The notes below the pieces were generated by a model that worked only from the letters and a program-made list of their open reading frames with translations, did no database searches and was not told the DNA's origin. From assembly GCA_040877545.1 (NCBI GenBank), contig JBBDNN010000089.1, forward strand, positions 1 to 64,000: a stretch of DNA of 64,000 bases, written 5' to 3'. A program made the position numbers and the translations under genes. Position 1 is the first letter of the stretch. Each line of letters starts with the position of its first letter. Below, piece by piece: positions 35,827-43,932 of the stretch. The stretch comes from Gracilimonas sp040877545 (GTDB lineage Bacteria; Bacteroidota; Rhodothermia; Balneolales; Balneolaceae).

Positions 35827-36527
35827 TGGAAATAATTGCATATCACGGCTGGGGTTTTGGTTCTGATTTCTGGAACCCATGGAAAGATTTACTTCCCAGA
35901 GAAGTAATTTTTAAGACTGCCGGACGCGGTTATTTCTTTGAAGAAATCAAGCCGAGATTTTCAAATTCAGAATCACCCAAAATTCTTTTCCTGCATTCTT
36001 TTGGTTTACATTGGTGCCCGCCAAAACAAATTGAACGTGCCGACTGTATAGTGATATTCAATGGTTTCAGAACCTTTCATCCTGAAGAAGAACCTGCAAA
36101 AACAATGTCGGAACGTGTGTTGAGAAAAATGATTTCAGGCTTCAAAAAAGATCCTCAAAAAGTACTGTCAGAATTCTGGAAAAATACGTTTCATCCTTTT
36201 GAAGCATCATATAAGAATACTTCTGAGATTGATTCTTCACTACTATTAAAAGACCTGGAATTACTGGATTCATCCCGGTTTAATACAGCATCTTTTCAGG
36301 ATGGTAAACCCATAATTAGTATTGATGGTGGGAGAGATAAAATACTTGGTAAACCCAGGGGGAAGGAGTTTACAGAATTAACCAAACGTGACGCAGTGTA
36401 TCATTTCATACAAGAGGCCGGCCATAGTTTACCAGCTACTTTTGCTTCAGATTGCTGGTCGTTTATCAATGCAATGATTCCTATTTTCAGAAACAATGGA
36501 AATTATAGAAAACAGAGATATCAATAA
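35826..36527 (+). CDS. Alpha/beta hydrolase in the BioH position (putative pimeloyl-ACP methyl ester esterase)
   Basis: A 233-residue small alpha/beta-hydrolase-like protein between bioF and bioC. HGWG (7-10) resembles the oxyanion segment YHGWGF of BioH/BioG proteins. The nucleophile candidate is Ser58 in LHSFGL, the acid is Asp171 in DGGRDKIL, and the histidine is His200 in EAGHSLP. It is shorter than BioH (256) and lacks an evident lid. By position it should demethylate pimeloyl-ACP methyl ester made by the BioC route. It does not look like a standard BioH, BioG, BioV or BioK, so it may be a further non-homologous or very diverged gatekeeper. Function is inferred. Confidence 0.6.
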   Translation: MEIIAYHGWGFGSDFWNPWKDLLPREVIFKTAGRGYFFEEIKPRFSNSESPKILFLHSFGLHWCPPKQIERADCIVIFNGFRTFHPEEEPAKTMSERVLRKMISGFKKDPQKVLSEFWKNTFHPFEASYKNTSEIDSSLLLKDLELLDSSRFNTASFQDGKPIISIDGGRDKILGKPRGKEFTELTKRDAVYHFIQEAGHSLPATFASDCWSFINAMIPIFRNNGNYRKQRYQ

Positions 36528-37302
36528 AGCAGCAGAAACCTTCGGAAATGCGGCGGAAAAATATCATCAGGAAGCAAAAATTCAGAAAAAAGTAGCGGAA
36601 GGATTGATCTCTTCGCTGCTTCCGTGGCGGCAATTATTGCCTCCAGGACCCATTCTTGAAGTTGGCTGCGGAACCGGATTTCTAACCAGGCTATTGATCG
36701 AACAATTTCCCGATAGAAAAATACTGATTACAGATGCTTCCGAACGGATGCTCAGTTTCTGTAAAGAAAGCCTGAAACAGGAAGGACTTATAAATGATAA
36801 CCTCCAGTTTGAAATGCTGGATGTGAATAAGGCTAAAGTGGAAGCAGAGAAATATGCTATGGTAATCAGCAACTTTGCCGCACAGTGGTTCGAGGATACA
36901 TCGCTTGGGCTGGGGAAATTATCTGAGGCCATAAAACCCGGAGGATTGCTGCTTTGCTCTTTTCCCGGAAATCATTCCTTTCCCCAATGGTATGAAAACT
37001 GTCTTGAGCTGGGACTTCCTCATACGGCAAATCCATTGCCTGATGTGGAAGAAGTGGTGGTAAAACTTTCCATGGGGCCTCAACAAATCGATTATTATGA
37101 AAATGATCTTTTTGATGAATATAATTCCTCGCTCGATTTCTTCCGGCATTTGAAAAAAATCGGGGCTTCAGAAAATATTTTAAACAAGTCTCTGAATGCT
37201 AAACAATTCAAACTGCTGGTAAATCACTGGGATGATAAATCGAATGGAAAAATTAAGGTGAAATGGCATATTGTTTATCTCGCCGCTCAAAAAGATTTAT
37301 AA
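36496..37302 (+). CDS. bioC: Malonyl-ACP O-methyltransferase BioC
   Basis: A 268-residue SAM methyltransferase that starts pimelate synthesis by methylating malonyl-ACP. The N-terminus INKAAETFGNAAEKYHQEAK matches the BioC-specific opening. Motif I is ILEVGCGTGFLTRLL and the post-motif Asp is in ILITDASERML. Its start overlaps the upstream hydrolase by 32 bp, an unusually long overlap. BioC needs an esterase partner, which supports the assignment of the preceding gene. Confidence 0.9.
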   Translation: MEIIENRDINKAAETFGNAAEKYHQEAKIQKKVAEGLISSLLPWRQLLPPGPILEVGCGTGFLTRLLIEQFPDRKILITDASERMLSFCKESLKQEGLINDNLQFEMLDVNKAKVEAEKYAMVISNFAAQWFEDTSLGLGKLSEAIKPGGLLLCSFPGNHSFPQWYENCLELGLPHTANPLPDVEEVVVKLSMGPQQIDYYENDLFDEYNSSLDFFRHLKKIGASENILNKSLNAKQFKLLVNHWDDKSNGKIKVKWHIVYLAAQKDL

Positions 37303-37303
37303 G

Positions 37304-37939
37304 ATGAAAGACCTTTTCCCAAAAGCTCTTTTTGTAAGCGGTACAGATACCGGAATTGGTAAAACTATTATTTCTGCAATGTTAATGAGTGCTTTGGATG
37401 CAACCTATTGGAAACCCATTCAGGCCGGACTGGAAGAAGAAACTGATACTGAATTTGTACAACGGGTTGCTGAAATTCCTGATCAACGAATTATTTCAGA
37501 ACAATACAGATTGAAAACACCCATGTCTCCCCATGCCGCAGCTGATATTGATAAGTTGGAGATTTCAATCCAGGATTTTTCTCTTCCTGAATTTAAGACA
37601 AAGCATTTGATAGTAGAGGGAGCCGGGGGCTTATGGGTGCCGATAAACTGGAAGGAATCGGTGCTGGATTTGATTGTTCACCTGGAAATACCCGTCCTTT
37701 TAGTTGCCCGCAGCGGACTTGGTACTCTAAATCACACGCTACTCTCATTGGAAGCACTCAGAAAAAGAAATATTGCAATTTTTGGAGTGATTTTAAATGG
37801 CCCTAAGCATGCAAGCAACAAAGAAACCATCGAGCATTTTGGCGAAGTTCCGGTTTGGGAAGTGGAGACACTGGAACTGGTGAACCGGCAATTGTTATAT
37901 GAAACCTTAAAGAGTTCAAAATTTAAGATTAAAGATTAA
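37304..37939 (+). CDS. bioD: Dethiobiotin synthetase
   Basis: A 211-residue ATP-dependent carboxylase making dethiobiotin from DAPA. The P-loop FVSGTDTGIGKTIIS starts near residue 9, and VEGAGGLWVPIN is the second signature. The start at 37304, 1 bp after the bioC stop, gives the canonical N-terminus; a longer frame from 37271 would read into bioC. bioA follows 1 bp after its stop. Confidence 0.94.
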   Translation: MKDLFPKALFVSGTDTGIGKTIISAMLMSALDATYWKPIQAGLEEETDTEFVQRVAEIPDQRIISEQYRLKTPMSPHAAADIDKLEISIQDFSLPEFKTKHLIVEGAGGLWVPINWKESVLDLIVHLEIPVLLVARSGLGTLNHTLLSLEALRKRNIAIFGVILNGPKHASNKETIEHFGEVPVWEVETLELVNRQLLYETLKSSKFKIKD

Positions 37940-37940
37940 A

Positions 37941-39209
37941 GTGCATAAAAACCTCTGGCATCCATTTACGATTTTGAAAGATTCGCCTGAACCTATTAAG
38001 GTGAAAAGCGGGAAGGGCGCCTGGCTTACTCTTGAAGATGAGCGTGAGGTATTGGATTGCATTTCGAGCTGGTGGGTGAATTTGCACGGACATGCACATC
38101 CGGAAATAGCCGACGCTATTTACGAACAGGCTCAAAAGCTGGAGCATGTAATATTTGCAGGATTCACACACGATCCTGCCGAACAGCTTGCGGAATTGTT
38201 AACCGCAAAATTGCCCGGGAATCTAAACCGAGTATTCTATTCAGATAATGGTTCAACTGCGGTAGAAGTTGGAATGAAAATAGCCTATCAATACTGGAAG
38301 AATAAAGAGGAAGACCGGAAGACATTCATCTGTTTTGAAGGTGCTTATCATGGTGACACCTTTGGGGCAATGTCGGCAGGAGAACGATCTGTATTTACAG
38401 AGGTATTCCAGGATTTGTTGTTTGATGTGGAAGTTTTGCCTTTTCCGGAAACATGGATGGATGATACGGAAAGGGCCCGCAAAGAAGATGAGGTTATTGA
38501 AAAGCTGGAGCAGTTACTGGATGATGATCCGCAAAAATATGCCGGAATATTAATGGAGCCACTGGTACAGGGAGCCGGCGGAATGCGCATGTGCAGCGAG
38601 GAGTTCCTGCAAAAACTGCATTGGGTAAACCGGCAATTTGATGTACTTCTGATATTTGATGAGGTGATGACCGGCTTTGGCCGAACGGGCGATTATTTTG
38701 CCTGCAAAAGGGCCCAGGTAGAACCTGATATCATTTGCCTTTCCAAAGGAATTACCGGCGGATTCATGCCCCTGGCTGCAACCGTTTGCTCGGATGAAAT
38801 ATACGAAGCATTCAATTCACGCGATCCTGTAAAAACCTTTTGGCATGGCCACAGTTATACGGCGAATCCACTTGGTTGCGCGGCCGGAATTTCTTCTATA
38901 AAAATTTTAGAAAGAGAAGAATCTTTTAAAAGTTTTGAGAGCCTTCACCTAAAAGAAATTGAAAAATTAAAATCTCATCCAAAGCTGGAAAAATTCCGGG
39001 TTAAAGGAACCATTGCCGCAATGGACATCAGGAATGAAGAGGAAGATGGCTACCTGAATTCTGCAGCTAAAATGATCAAAGAAAAATGCCTGGATGAGGG
39101 AGTGCTGCTGCGACCGCTCGGCAACGTATTGTATTTAATGCCACCTTATTGCACTACGGCAGTAGAACTCAAGTCTGTTTATCAATCCATAGTACACTTG
39201 ATAGATTAA
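37941..39209 (+). CDS. bioA: Adenosylmethionine-8-amino-7-oxononanoate aminotransferase
   Basis: A 422-residue class III PLP aminotransferase that makes DAPA from KAPA using SAM as amino donor. GTG start directly after bioD. Features are HPFTILKD, SSWWVNLHGHAHP, YSDNGSTAVEVGMKIAYQYW, FDEVMTGFGRTG and the PLP lysine in CLSKGITGGFMPLA. It ends the biotin cluster; bioB is not in the window. Its TAA stop overlaps the stop of the convergent ROK gene (TTAA), with no terminator between. Confidence 0.95.
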   Translation: MHKNLWHPFTILKDSPEPIKVKSGKGAWLTLEDEREVLDCISSWWVNLHGHAHPEIADAIYEQAQKLEHVIFAGFTHDPAEQLAELLTAKLPGNLNRVFYSDNGSTAVEVGMKIAYQYWKNKEEDRKTFICFEGAYHGDTFGAMSAGERSVFTEVFQDLLFDVEVLPFPETWMDDTERARKEDEVIEKLEQLLDDDPQKYAGILMEPLVQGAGGMRMCSEEFLQKLHWVNRQFDVLLIFDEVMTGFGRTGDYFACKRAQVEPDIICLSKGITGGFMPLAATVCSDEIYEAFNSRDPVKTFWHGHSYTANPLGCAAGISSIKILEREESFKSFESLHLKEIEKLKSHPKLEKFRVKGTIAAMDIRNEEEDGYLNSAAKMIKEKCLDEGVLLRPLGNVLYLMPPYCTTAVELKSVYQSIVHLID

Positions 39210-40420
39210 TCTTTGCTTTTCTCCCCGTTCTTTTTGATCAGTATTTGAGGCTGAGCGGCATATAAATCAAACATAGGTAAAGTTGCAGCGCCTAAAGCTG
39301 CGGCATCCTCACCCGCTTTTGCGGTTATGAATTTTGGCCCGATCTCTTTTTCCACGATACGCATAGAGTTTATACGCTTAGATATACCTGTGCTGAATTC
39401 CTCAAGGATTTCTTCCGGAAGCCTGCCACCAAGAATTATCACTTCGGGATCAAGAAGATTTTCAACGGCTAAAAAAGCAGGGGCCAGAATATCCTTACCC
39501 AACTCTATCCATTCCAAAAGTTTAGGATTCTTTTCGAGGTATAAACCTCTTAGGTCGGCTGGACGAGAGGCTGTTTTACCAGTTTTATCAAGCCAATAAT
39601 AAAGACGTGCTAAATCGAAATGTTCCCCAACATGGGGCTGTGAAGAAGTACTCAGAGGGCTTATCCCTGCAGCAAGAGGTGTATAACCAAGCTCGCCGGC
39701 ATTGTCGTTGGCACCTTCATAAAGCTGTCCATTTAAAATAATTCCGCCGCCTAATCCAACGCCAAAAAAAGAATATAAAAACGAAGAGATATTTCTTCCC
39801 ACACCATACCATCTTTCCCCTAAAGCGGCAGCCGAAGCATTATTCTCCAGAAAAATCGGGGAGTCTACGAACTGTCTTAATTGTTTTACTACCGGTACAT
39901 TTTTCCAGTGTGTGAAAGATTTGGGATTTACAACATTTGTGACCGTATTGTCTCTGTTCACTTGCATAGGGCCGGGAAATCCAATTCCTATGCCACTTAA
40001 ATAGCTATTCGAGTATTCTTCATTAAACAGGTCGTGAACGGTTGAGGCCATTAGCTCGATTGAATCTTCCGGTGTTGGATCGTTCATTTCAAAGTACTTC
40101 TTATCAATTAGATTACCGGCTAGATCAACCAAAATTCCGGTTAGGTGATCGCGGTTAAAATCCAGCCCGATAGAATAGGCTCCTTTAGGATTTATGGCCA
40201 GCGTAACAGAAGGAGCTCCTCTCTTTTTTTGCATGCGCTTGCCTTCAAGAATTAAATTTCTTTTGAGCAGCCTGCTTACAATATTGGAAACTGTTTGGGC
40301 GGTGAGATTAGTTGCACGTGCAATATCTGCACGGGAGATAGGGCCATTAAGACGAATAGTTTCAAAAACTATCCTGTGGTTAAATGCTTTAGTGTAGGTT
40401 AAATTTGTTCCCCTAAGCAT
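39206..40420 (-). CDS. ROK-family transcriptional regulator (NagC/XylR/Mlc type)
   Basis: A 404-residue regulator. The N-terminal winged helix-turn-helix (~14-65) reads NGPISRADIARATNLTAQTVSNIVSRLL. The C-terminal ROK sugar-kinase-like domain has GIGIGFPGPM, ENNASAAALGERWYG and YSFFGVGLGGGIILNG. The ROK zinc cluster CXCGXXGCXE is missing: after GELGYTPL the chain runs into ISPLSTSSQPHVGEHFD with no cysteines. The mannan locus lies 480 bp upstream of its start in the divergent direction, so it is the natural candidate to control that locus in response to a sugar. Repressor versus activator cannot be told. Confidence 0.88.
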   Translation of the reverse strand: MLRGTNLTYTKAFNHRIVFETIRLNGPISRADIARATNLTAQTVSNIVSRLLKRNLILEGKRMQKKRGAPSVTLAINPKGAYSIGLDFNRDHLTGILVDLAGNLIDKKYFEMNDPTPEDSIELMASTVHDLFNEEYSNSYLSGIGIGFPGPMQVNRDNTVTNVVNPKSFTHWKNVPVVKQLRQFVDSPIFLENNASAAALGERWYGVGRNISSFLYSFFGVGLGGGIILNGQLYEGANDNAGELGYTPLAAGISPLSTSSQPHVGEHFDLARLYYWLDKTGKTASRPADLRGLYLEKNPKLLEWIELGKDILAPAFLAVENLLDPEVIILGGRLPEEILEEFSTGISKRINSMRIVEKEIGPKFITAKAGEDAAALGAATLPMFDLYAAQPQILIKKNGEKSKD

Positions 40421-40900
40421 AGGTCAAACTCTTAATATGTGAATGGTTTCGTGATGATAATGAAGAGTGAGGTAATCTCGTCTAGATTTTCATCTGTGAA
40501 ATGTAAAATACTCTATTTGATGGAATAAATAAATCAAGATCAAATTTAGCAGCAATGATAAAGCCTTTGAAAAGCATAGAAGTAGGGTTATTTGCTCCTA
40601 TAAGTATAAATGTGGAATTATATTTCTTGAGAACCTGACAATCTGCCAATTTTAAAAAATAGTTAAGAAAATTTTTGATTAATAATATGAATTGATTAAT
40701 CTTTGAAGTATTAATCAAACAAATTGAATAAATAGAATGCCCGGCAGTTTGTTTCGGAATTATGGATCACCAAATGACAAGTTTTTGCCTGTGCTTTTTT
40801 TATTTGTTTTTGCTGGAAGCGCTTTTAAAAATGCTGTACCAGCAACAAGCCAGTTTTTAAAATGAAAAATATTACACCTTAATTCTAAATAACTAAAACA
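40421..40900. promoter_or_regulatory. Divergent control region of ROK regulator and mannan locus
   Basis: A 480-bp region without a gene. Three copies of TTGATTAAT occur: 40675-40683 and 40692-40700 in direct orientation, and the inverse ATTAATCAA at 40710-40718. The outer two extend to an 11-bp perfect inverted repeat, TTTGATTAATA 40674-40684 with TATTAATCAAA 40709-40719. Closer to the receptor gene lies TGGAAGCGCTTTTA (40814-40827), like LacI/CcpA-family operators, flanked by TTGCTGG 40810-40816 and CCAGCAA 40839-40845. These are operator candidates seen by eye. Confidence 0.5.
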
Positions 40901-43870
40901 ATGCGGAATCTTAATACCATATTTCTTGCTTTAACTCTTCTTGTTTTTGCTCCTGATATGATTTTTGCGCAACAGACAGGGACTATAGAAGGCGAGATAA
41001 CCGAAGCCGGAACCGGTGAACCCTTATATGGTGCAAATGCTATCATTATAGGAACTAGTAAAGGGGCGGCAGCAGATATTAATGGGCGGTTTACCATAAG
41101 AAATGTGGAACCAGGAACTCATATGATTAAAGTTTCATACCTGGGTTACAGAACCATTGAGCAAGAAGTTGAAGCCACAGCTGGAGAAACAATAGAAGTT
41201 AGTTTTATCCTGGAATGGGCTGGCGTTGAGGGACAGGAAGTAAATATTTCTGCACAGGCTCAGGGACAAATCAGGGCTATTAATGAGCAACTTGCTTCAA
41301 ACACTATTTCAAATATTGTTTCAAGTGATAGAATTAGAGAGTTTCCCGATGTTAATGCCGCGGAATCTGTGGGTAGACTTCCCGGTGTTTCCATACAGAG
41401 ATCGGGAGGGGAAGCAAGAAAAGTATCCATCCGGGGGCTTTCTCCAAAATATAATACTGTTACCATAAATGGGGTACGAGTTCCTTCTATTGATAACGAC
41501 CGCAGTGTTGATTTGTCATTAATCTCTTCATCTATGCTGGATGGGATTGAAGTCAAAAAAGCGAATACACCCGATATGGATGCCGATGCTTTAGGTGGCT
41601 CTATTGATTTAAAACTTAGAGAAGCACCAGAAGATTTCACTTTTAATATTGCAGGCCAGGGTGGGTACAATCAGCTTCAAGATTACTTTGGAAACTATAA
41701 ATTTGATGCCAGCTTGAGTAATCGTTTCATCGATGACAAACTTGGACTCATTCTTGGTGCCAATGCTGATGAATATAATCGAAGTGCTGATAAATTCAGT
41801 GCCGGATACAGGGCTTCTCGGGATAGTGAAACAAATGAACGATTTACCATCCCATCAACGGTACAATTGAACGAGGAGAATGTAACCAGAGGCCGTATAG
41901 GTGGGAGTGCTTTTATAGATTATAAAATACCTGAAGGCAAGATCACCGCTAATGCTATTTATTCGGAGTCTTACAATGAAGGGGTATACAGAACCAATGA
42001 TATGAACCTGGGTAATAACCGCCACTATTATCAGGTAGATATTAGAGAGGGAACTAACTCTATCTTTACTGGCGCTTTAGGTTTTGAACGCGAATTTGCC
42101 GATTTATTTACTTTCAATGCATCAGTTTCGAGAACAAATTCACAAAGTAAAAATCCAGAAGATTTAAGCTGGCAGTTTGCCCAGGAGAGTAGTGCTTTCA
42201 GTAACAATACATTCACAGGCGATAATGTGCCCTCAGATATTATTGAGGCTGCTACTGTGGATTCTTCAACCGCTTTAGCAGAATATAATGTTTACGCTAC
42301 CGATCGTGAAGAAAATACGACCAGTACAGAGTTTAACTTTGAGGTTCCTTTCGATTTAGACAATGGGGTTAAAGGTTTTTTAAAAGCCGGGGGTAAATTC
42401 AAATGGTTAGATCGATACAACGATCAAACCCAAGCTGGTAGACAAGGACTGCAATATCCTGGAACCAGAAGTGATATGAAATGTGTGAGTGATAATTTAC
42501 CTGAAGGATGGAATCTGGATGAAATATTAGCAAGTCAAAGTAGCGAGAACCTTCCTATATATGAGGTAATGCTCAACTATGAACGCGATGATTTTCTGGA
42601 CGGTGATTATGATTTAGGATTTGTTACCGATGAACAATTACTACGGGAAATTACAAGTGCGGCAATAGGTTGTGGATTTCCTCTTCATCGGGAAAACTCC
42701 ATTGGTTCTATCGGCGATGACTATGATGGTATTGAGCGATATCAGGCCGGATATGTGATGGCTGAATTTACTCTTGGAGGTAAAGTAAAAATTATACCAG
42801 GCGTACGGTATGAAGCTGATTATTCGCGTTATAATGGGATTCGCTTTATTGAAGTTGTAGCTGGAAACCAACAAGGGCCTCCATCAGATCTTACCGAATT
42901 ACAAACCATACGTGAGAATCAGTTTTGGTTACCAATGATTCACTTACAGTATGATCCCTTTGATTGGTTGAAAATTCGCCTTGCAAGAACTGAAACCATC
43001 ACACGTCCTGATTACCGCCAATATGCGCCTATTACCCGGATGAATTCACAGCGCAATTCATATCAGGCTGCAAACTCTGAGCTGAGGCCAGCTCATTCAA
43101 CCAACTATGATTTATCTGTTGCTTTATACGAAAACAGGCTGGGTTTCTTTACCGTCTCAGGTTTCTATAAAAATATTGATGATTTAATTATATGGAATGA
43201 ATTTTCATTAAGTCCGGATTTATTGGCCCTGGATATTGACCTGCCCGGTGAGCCTAATATACCTACTACCTGGTATGATAATGAAACAATAAACTGGGGT
43301 GGGTACAATATTAACAATCCTTATGAAACAGAATATGTGGGTGTTGAATTTGACTGGCAAACCAATTTATGGTATCTGCCATCATTCCTGAAAGGGCTGG
43401 TACTGAATCTTAACTATACACTCATACATTCTGAAACAACCTATCAGAGTTTTGTATTTGAAGACAGTGATTCGGTTCGTACATCGCGCCCTTTAACCTA
43501 TTGGAAACAGCCAGTAGATTCTCTTCGTACAGCTCGTATGCCAGATCAGCCACGGCACATTGCTAACGTTACTGTGGGTTACGATTATAAAGGATTCTCA
43601 GCACGAGTATCTGGTATTTACCAAAGTGATATTACTACCGGAATTAATACAACCAATCCTGTACTTGATAGCTTTACAGGAGATTACTTTAGAATTGATG
43701 TTTCAGCCCGACAAAAACTTATAGAAGGGCTCGAAGTATTTCTCAACCTGAATAATTTAAACAGTAGGCCTGATCGCAGTTATCAATCAGCTCCAAATGC
43801 CACCAACAGGCCTACCTATATAGAATATTATGGCTTTACAACAGATTTGGGCATCAGGTATTCTTTTTAA
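40901..43870 (+). CDS. TonB-dependent receptor (mannan oligosaccharide uptake, inferred)
   Basis: A 989-residue outer-membrane receptor. Signal peptide 1-24 (IFLALTLLVFAPDMIFAQ). A carboxypeptidase-D regulatory-like domain is at ~27-106 (GEPLYGANAIIIGTSKGAAADINGRF in two parts). The plug is at ~125-225, with DVNAAESVGRLPGVSIQRSG and IRGLSPKYNTVTINGV. A 22-strand barrel ends in RYSF with terminal Phe. The style is that of Caulobacter-type carbohydrate TonB receptors rather than SusC, and no SusD gene follows. Position at the head of a mannan gene set implies manno-oligosaccharide import powered by TonB-ExbBD encoded elsewhere. Confidence 0.92.
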   Translation: MRNLNTIFLALTLLVFAPDMIFAQQTGTIEGEITEAGTGEPLYGANAIIIGTSKGAAADINGRFTIRNVEPGTHMIKVSYLGYRTIEQEVEATAGETIEVSFILEWAGVEGQEVNISAQAQGQIRAINEQLASNTISNIVSSDRIREFPDVNAAESVGRLPGVSIQRSGGEARKVSIRGLSPKYNTVTINGVRVPSIDNDRSVDLSLISSSMLDGIEVKKANTPDMDADALGGSIDLKLREAPEDFTFNIAGQGGYNQLQDYFGNYKFDASLSNRFIDDKLGLILGANADEYNRSADKFSAGYRASRDSETNERFTIPSTVQLNEENVTRGRIGGSAFIDYKIPEGKITANAIYSESYNEGVYRTNDMNLGNNRHYYQVDIREGTNSIFTGALGFEREFADLFTFNASVSRTNSQSKNPEDLSWQFAQESSAFSNNTFTGDNVPSDIIEAATVDSSTALAEYNVYATDREENTTSTEFNFEVPFDLDNGVKGFLKAGGKFKWLDRYNDQTQAGRQGLQYPGTRSDMKCVSDNLPEGWNLDEILASQSSENLPIYEVMLNYERDDFLDGDYDLGFVTDEQLLREITSAAIGCGFPLHRENSIGSIGDDYDGIERYQAGYVMAEFTLGGKVKIIPGVRYEADYSRYNGIRFIEVVAGNQQGPPSDLTELQTIRENQFWLPMIHLQYDPFDWLKIRLARTETITRPDYRQYAPITRMNSQRNSYQAANSELRPAHSTNYDLSVALYENRLGFFTVSGFYKNIDDLIIWNEFSLSPDLLALDIDLPGEPNIPTTWYDNETINWGGYNINNPYETEYVGVEFDWQTNLWYLPSFLKGLVLNLNYTLIHSETTYQSFVFEDSDSVRTSRPLTYWKQPVDSLRTARMPDQPRHIANVTVGYDYKGFSARVSGIYQSDITTGINTTNPVLDSFTGDYFRIDVSARQKLIEGLEVFLNLNNLNSRPDRSYQSAPNATNRPTYIEYYGFTTDLGIRYSF

Positions 43871-43932
43871 AATGGTGCTAAAAATTAATGTTAACACTAA
43901 CCGTAAAATAACCCCTTAACTGGAGGACTAAT

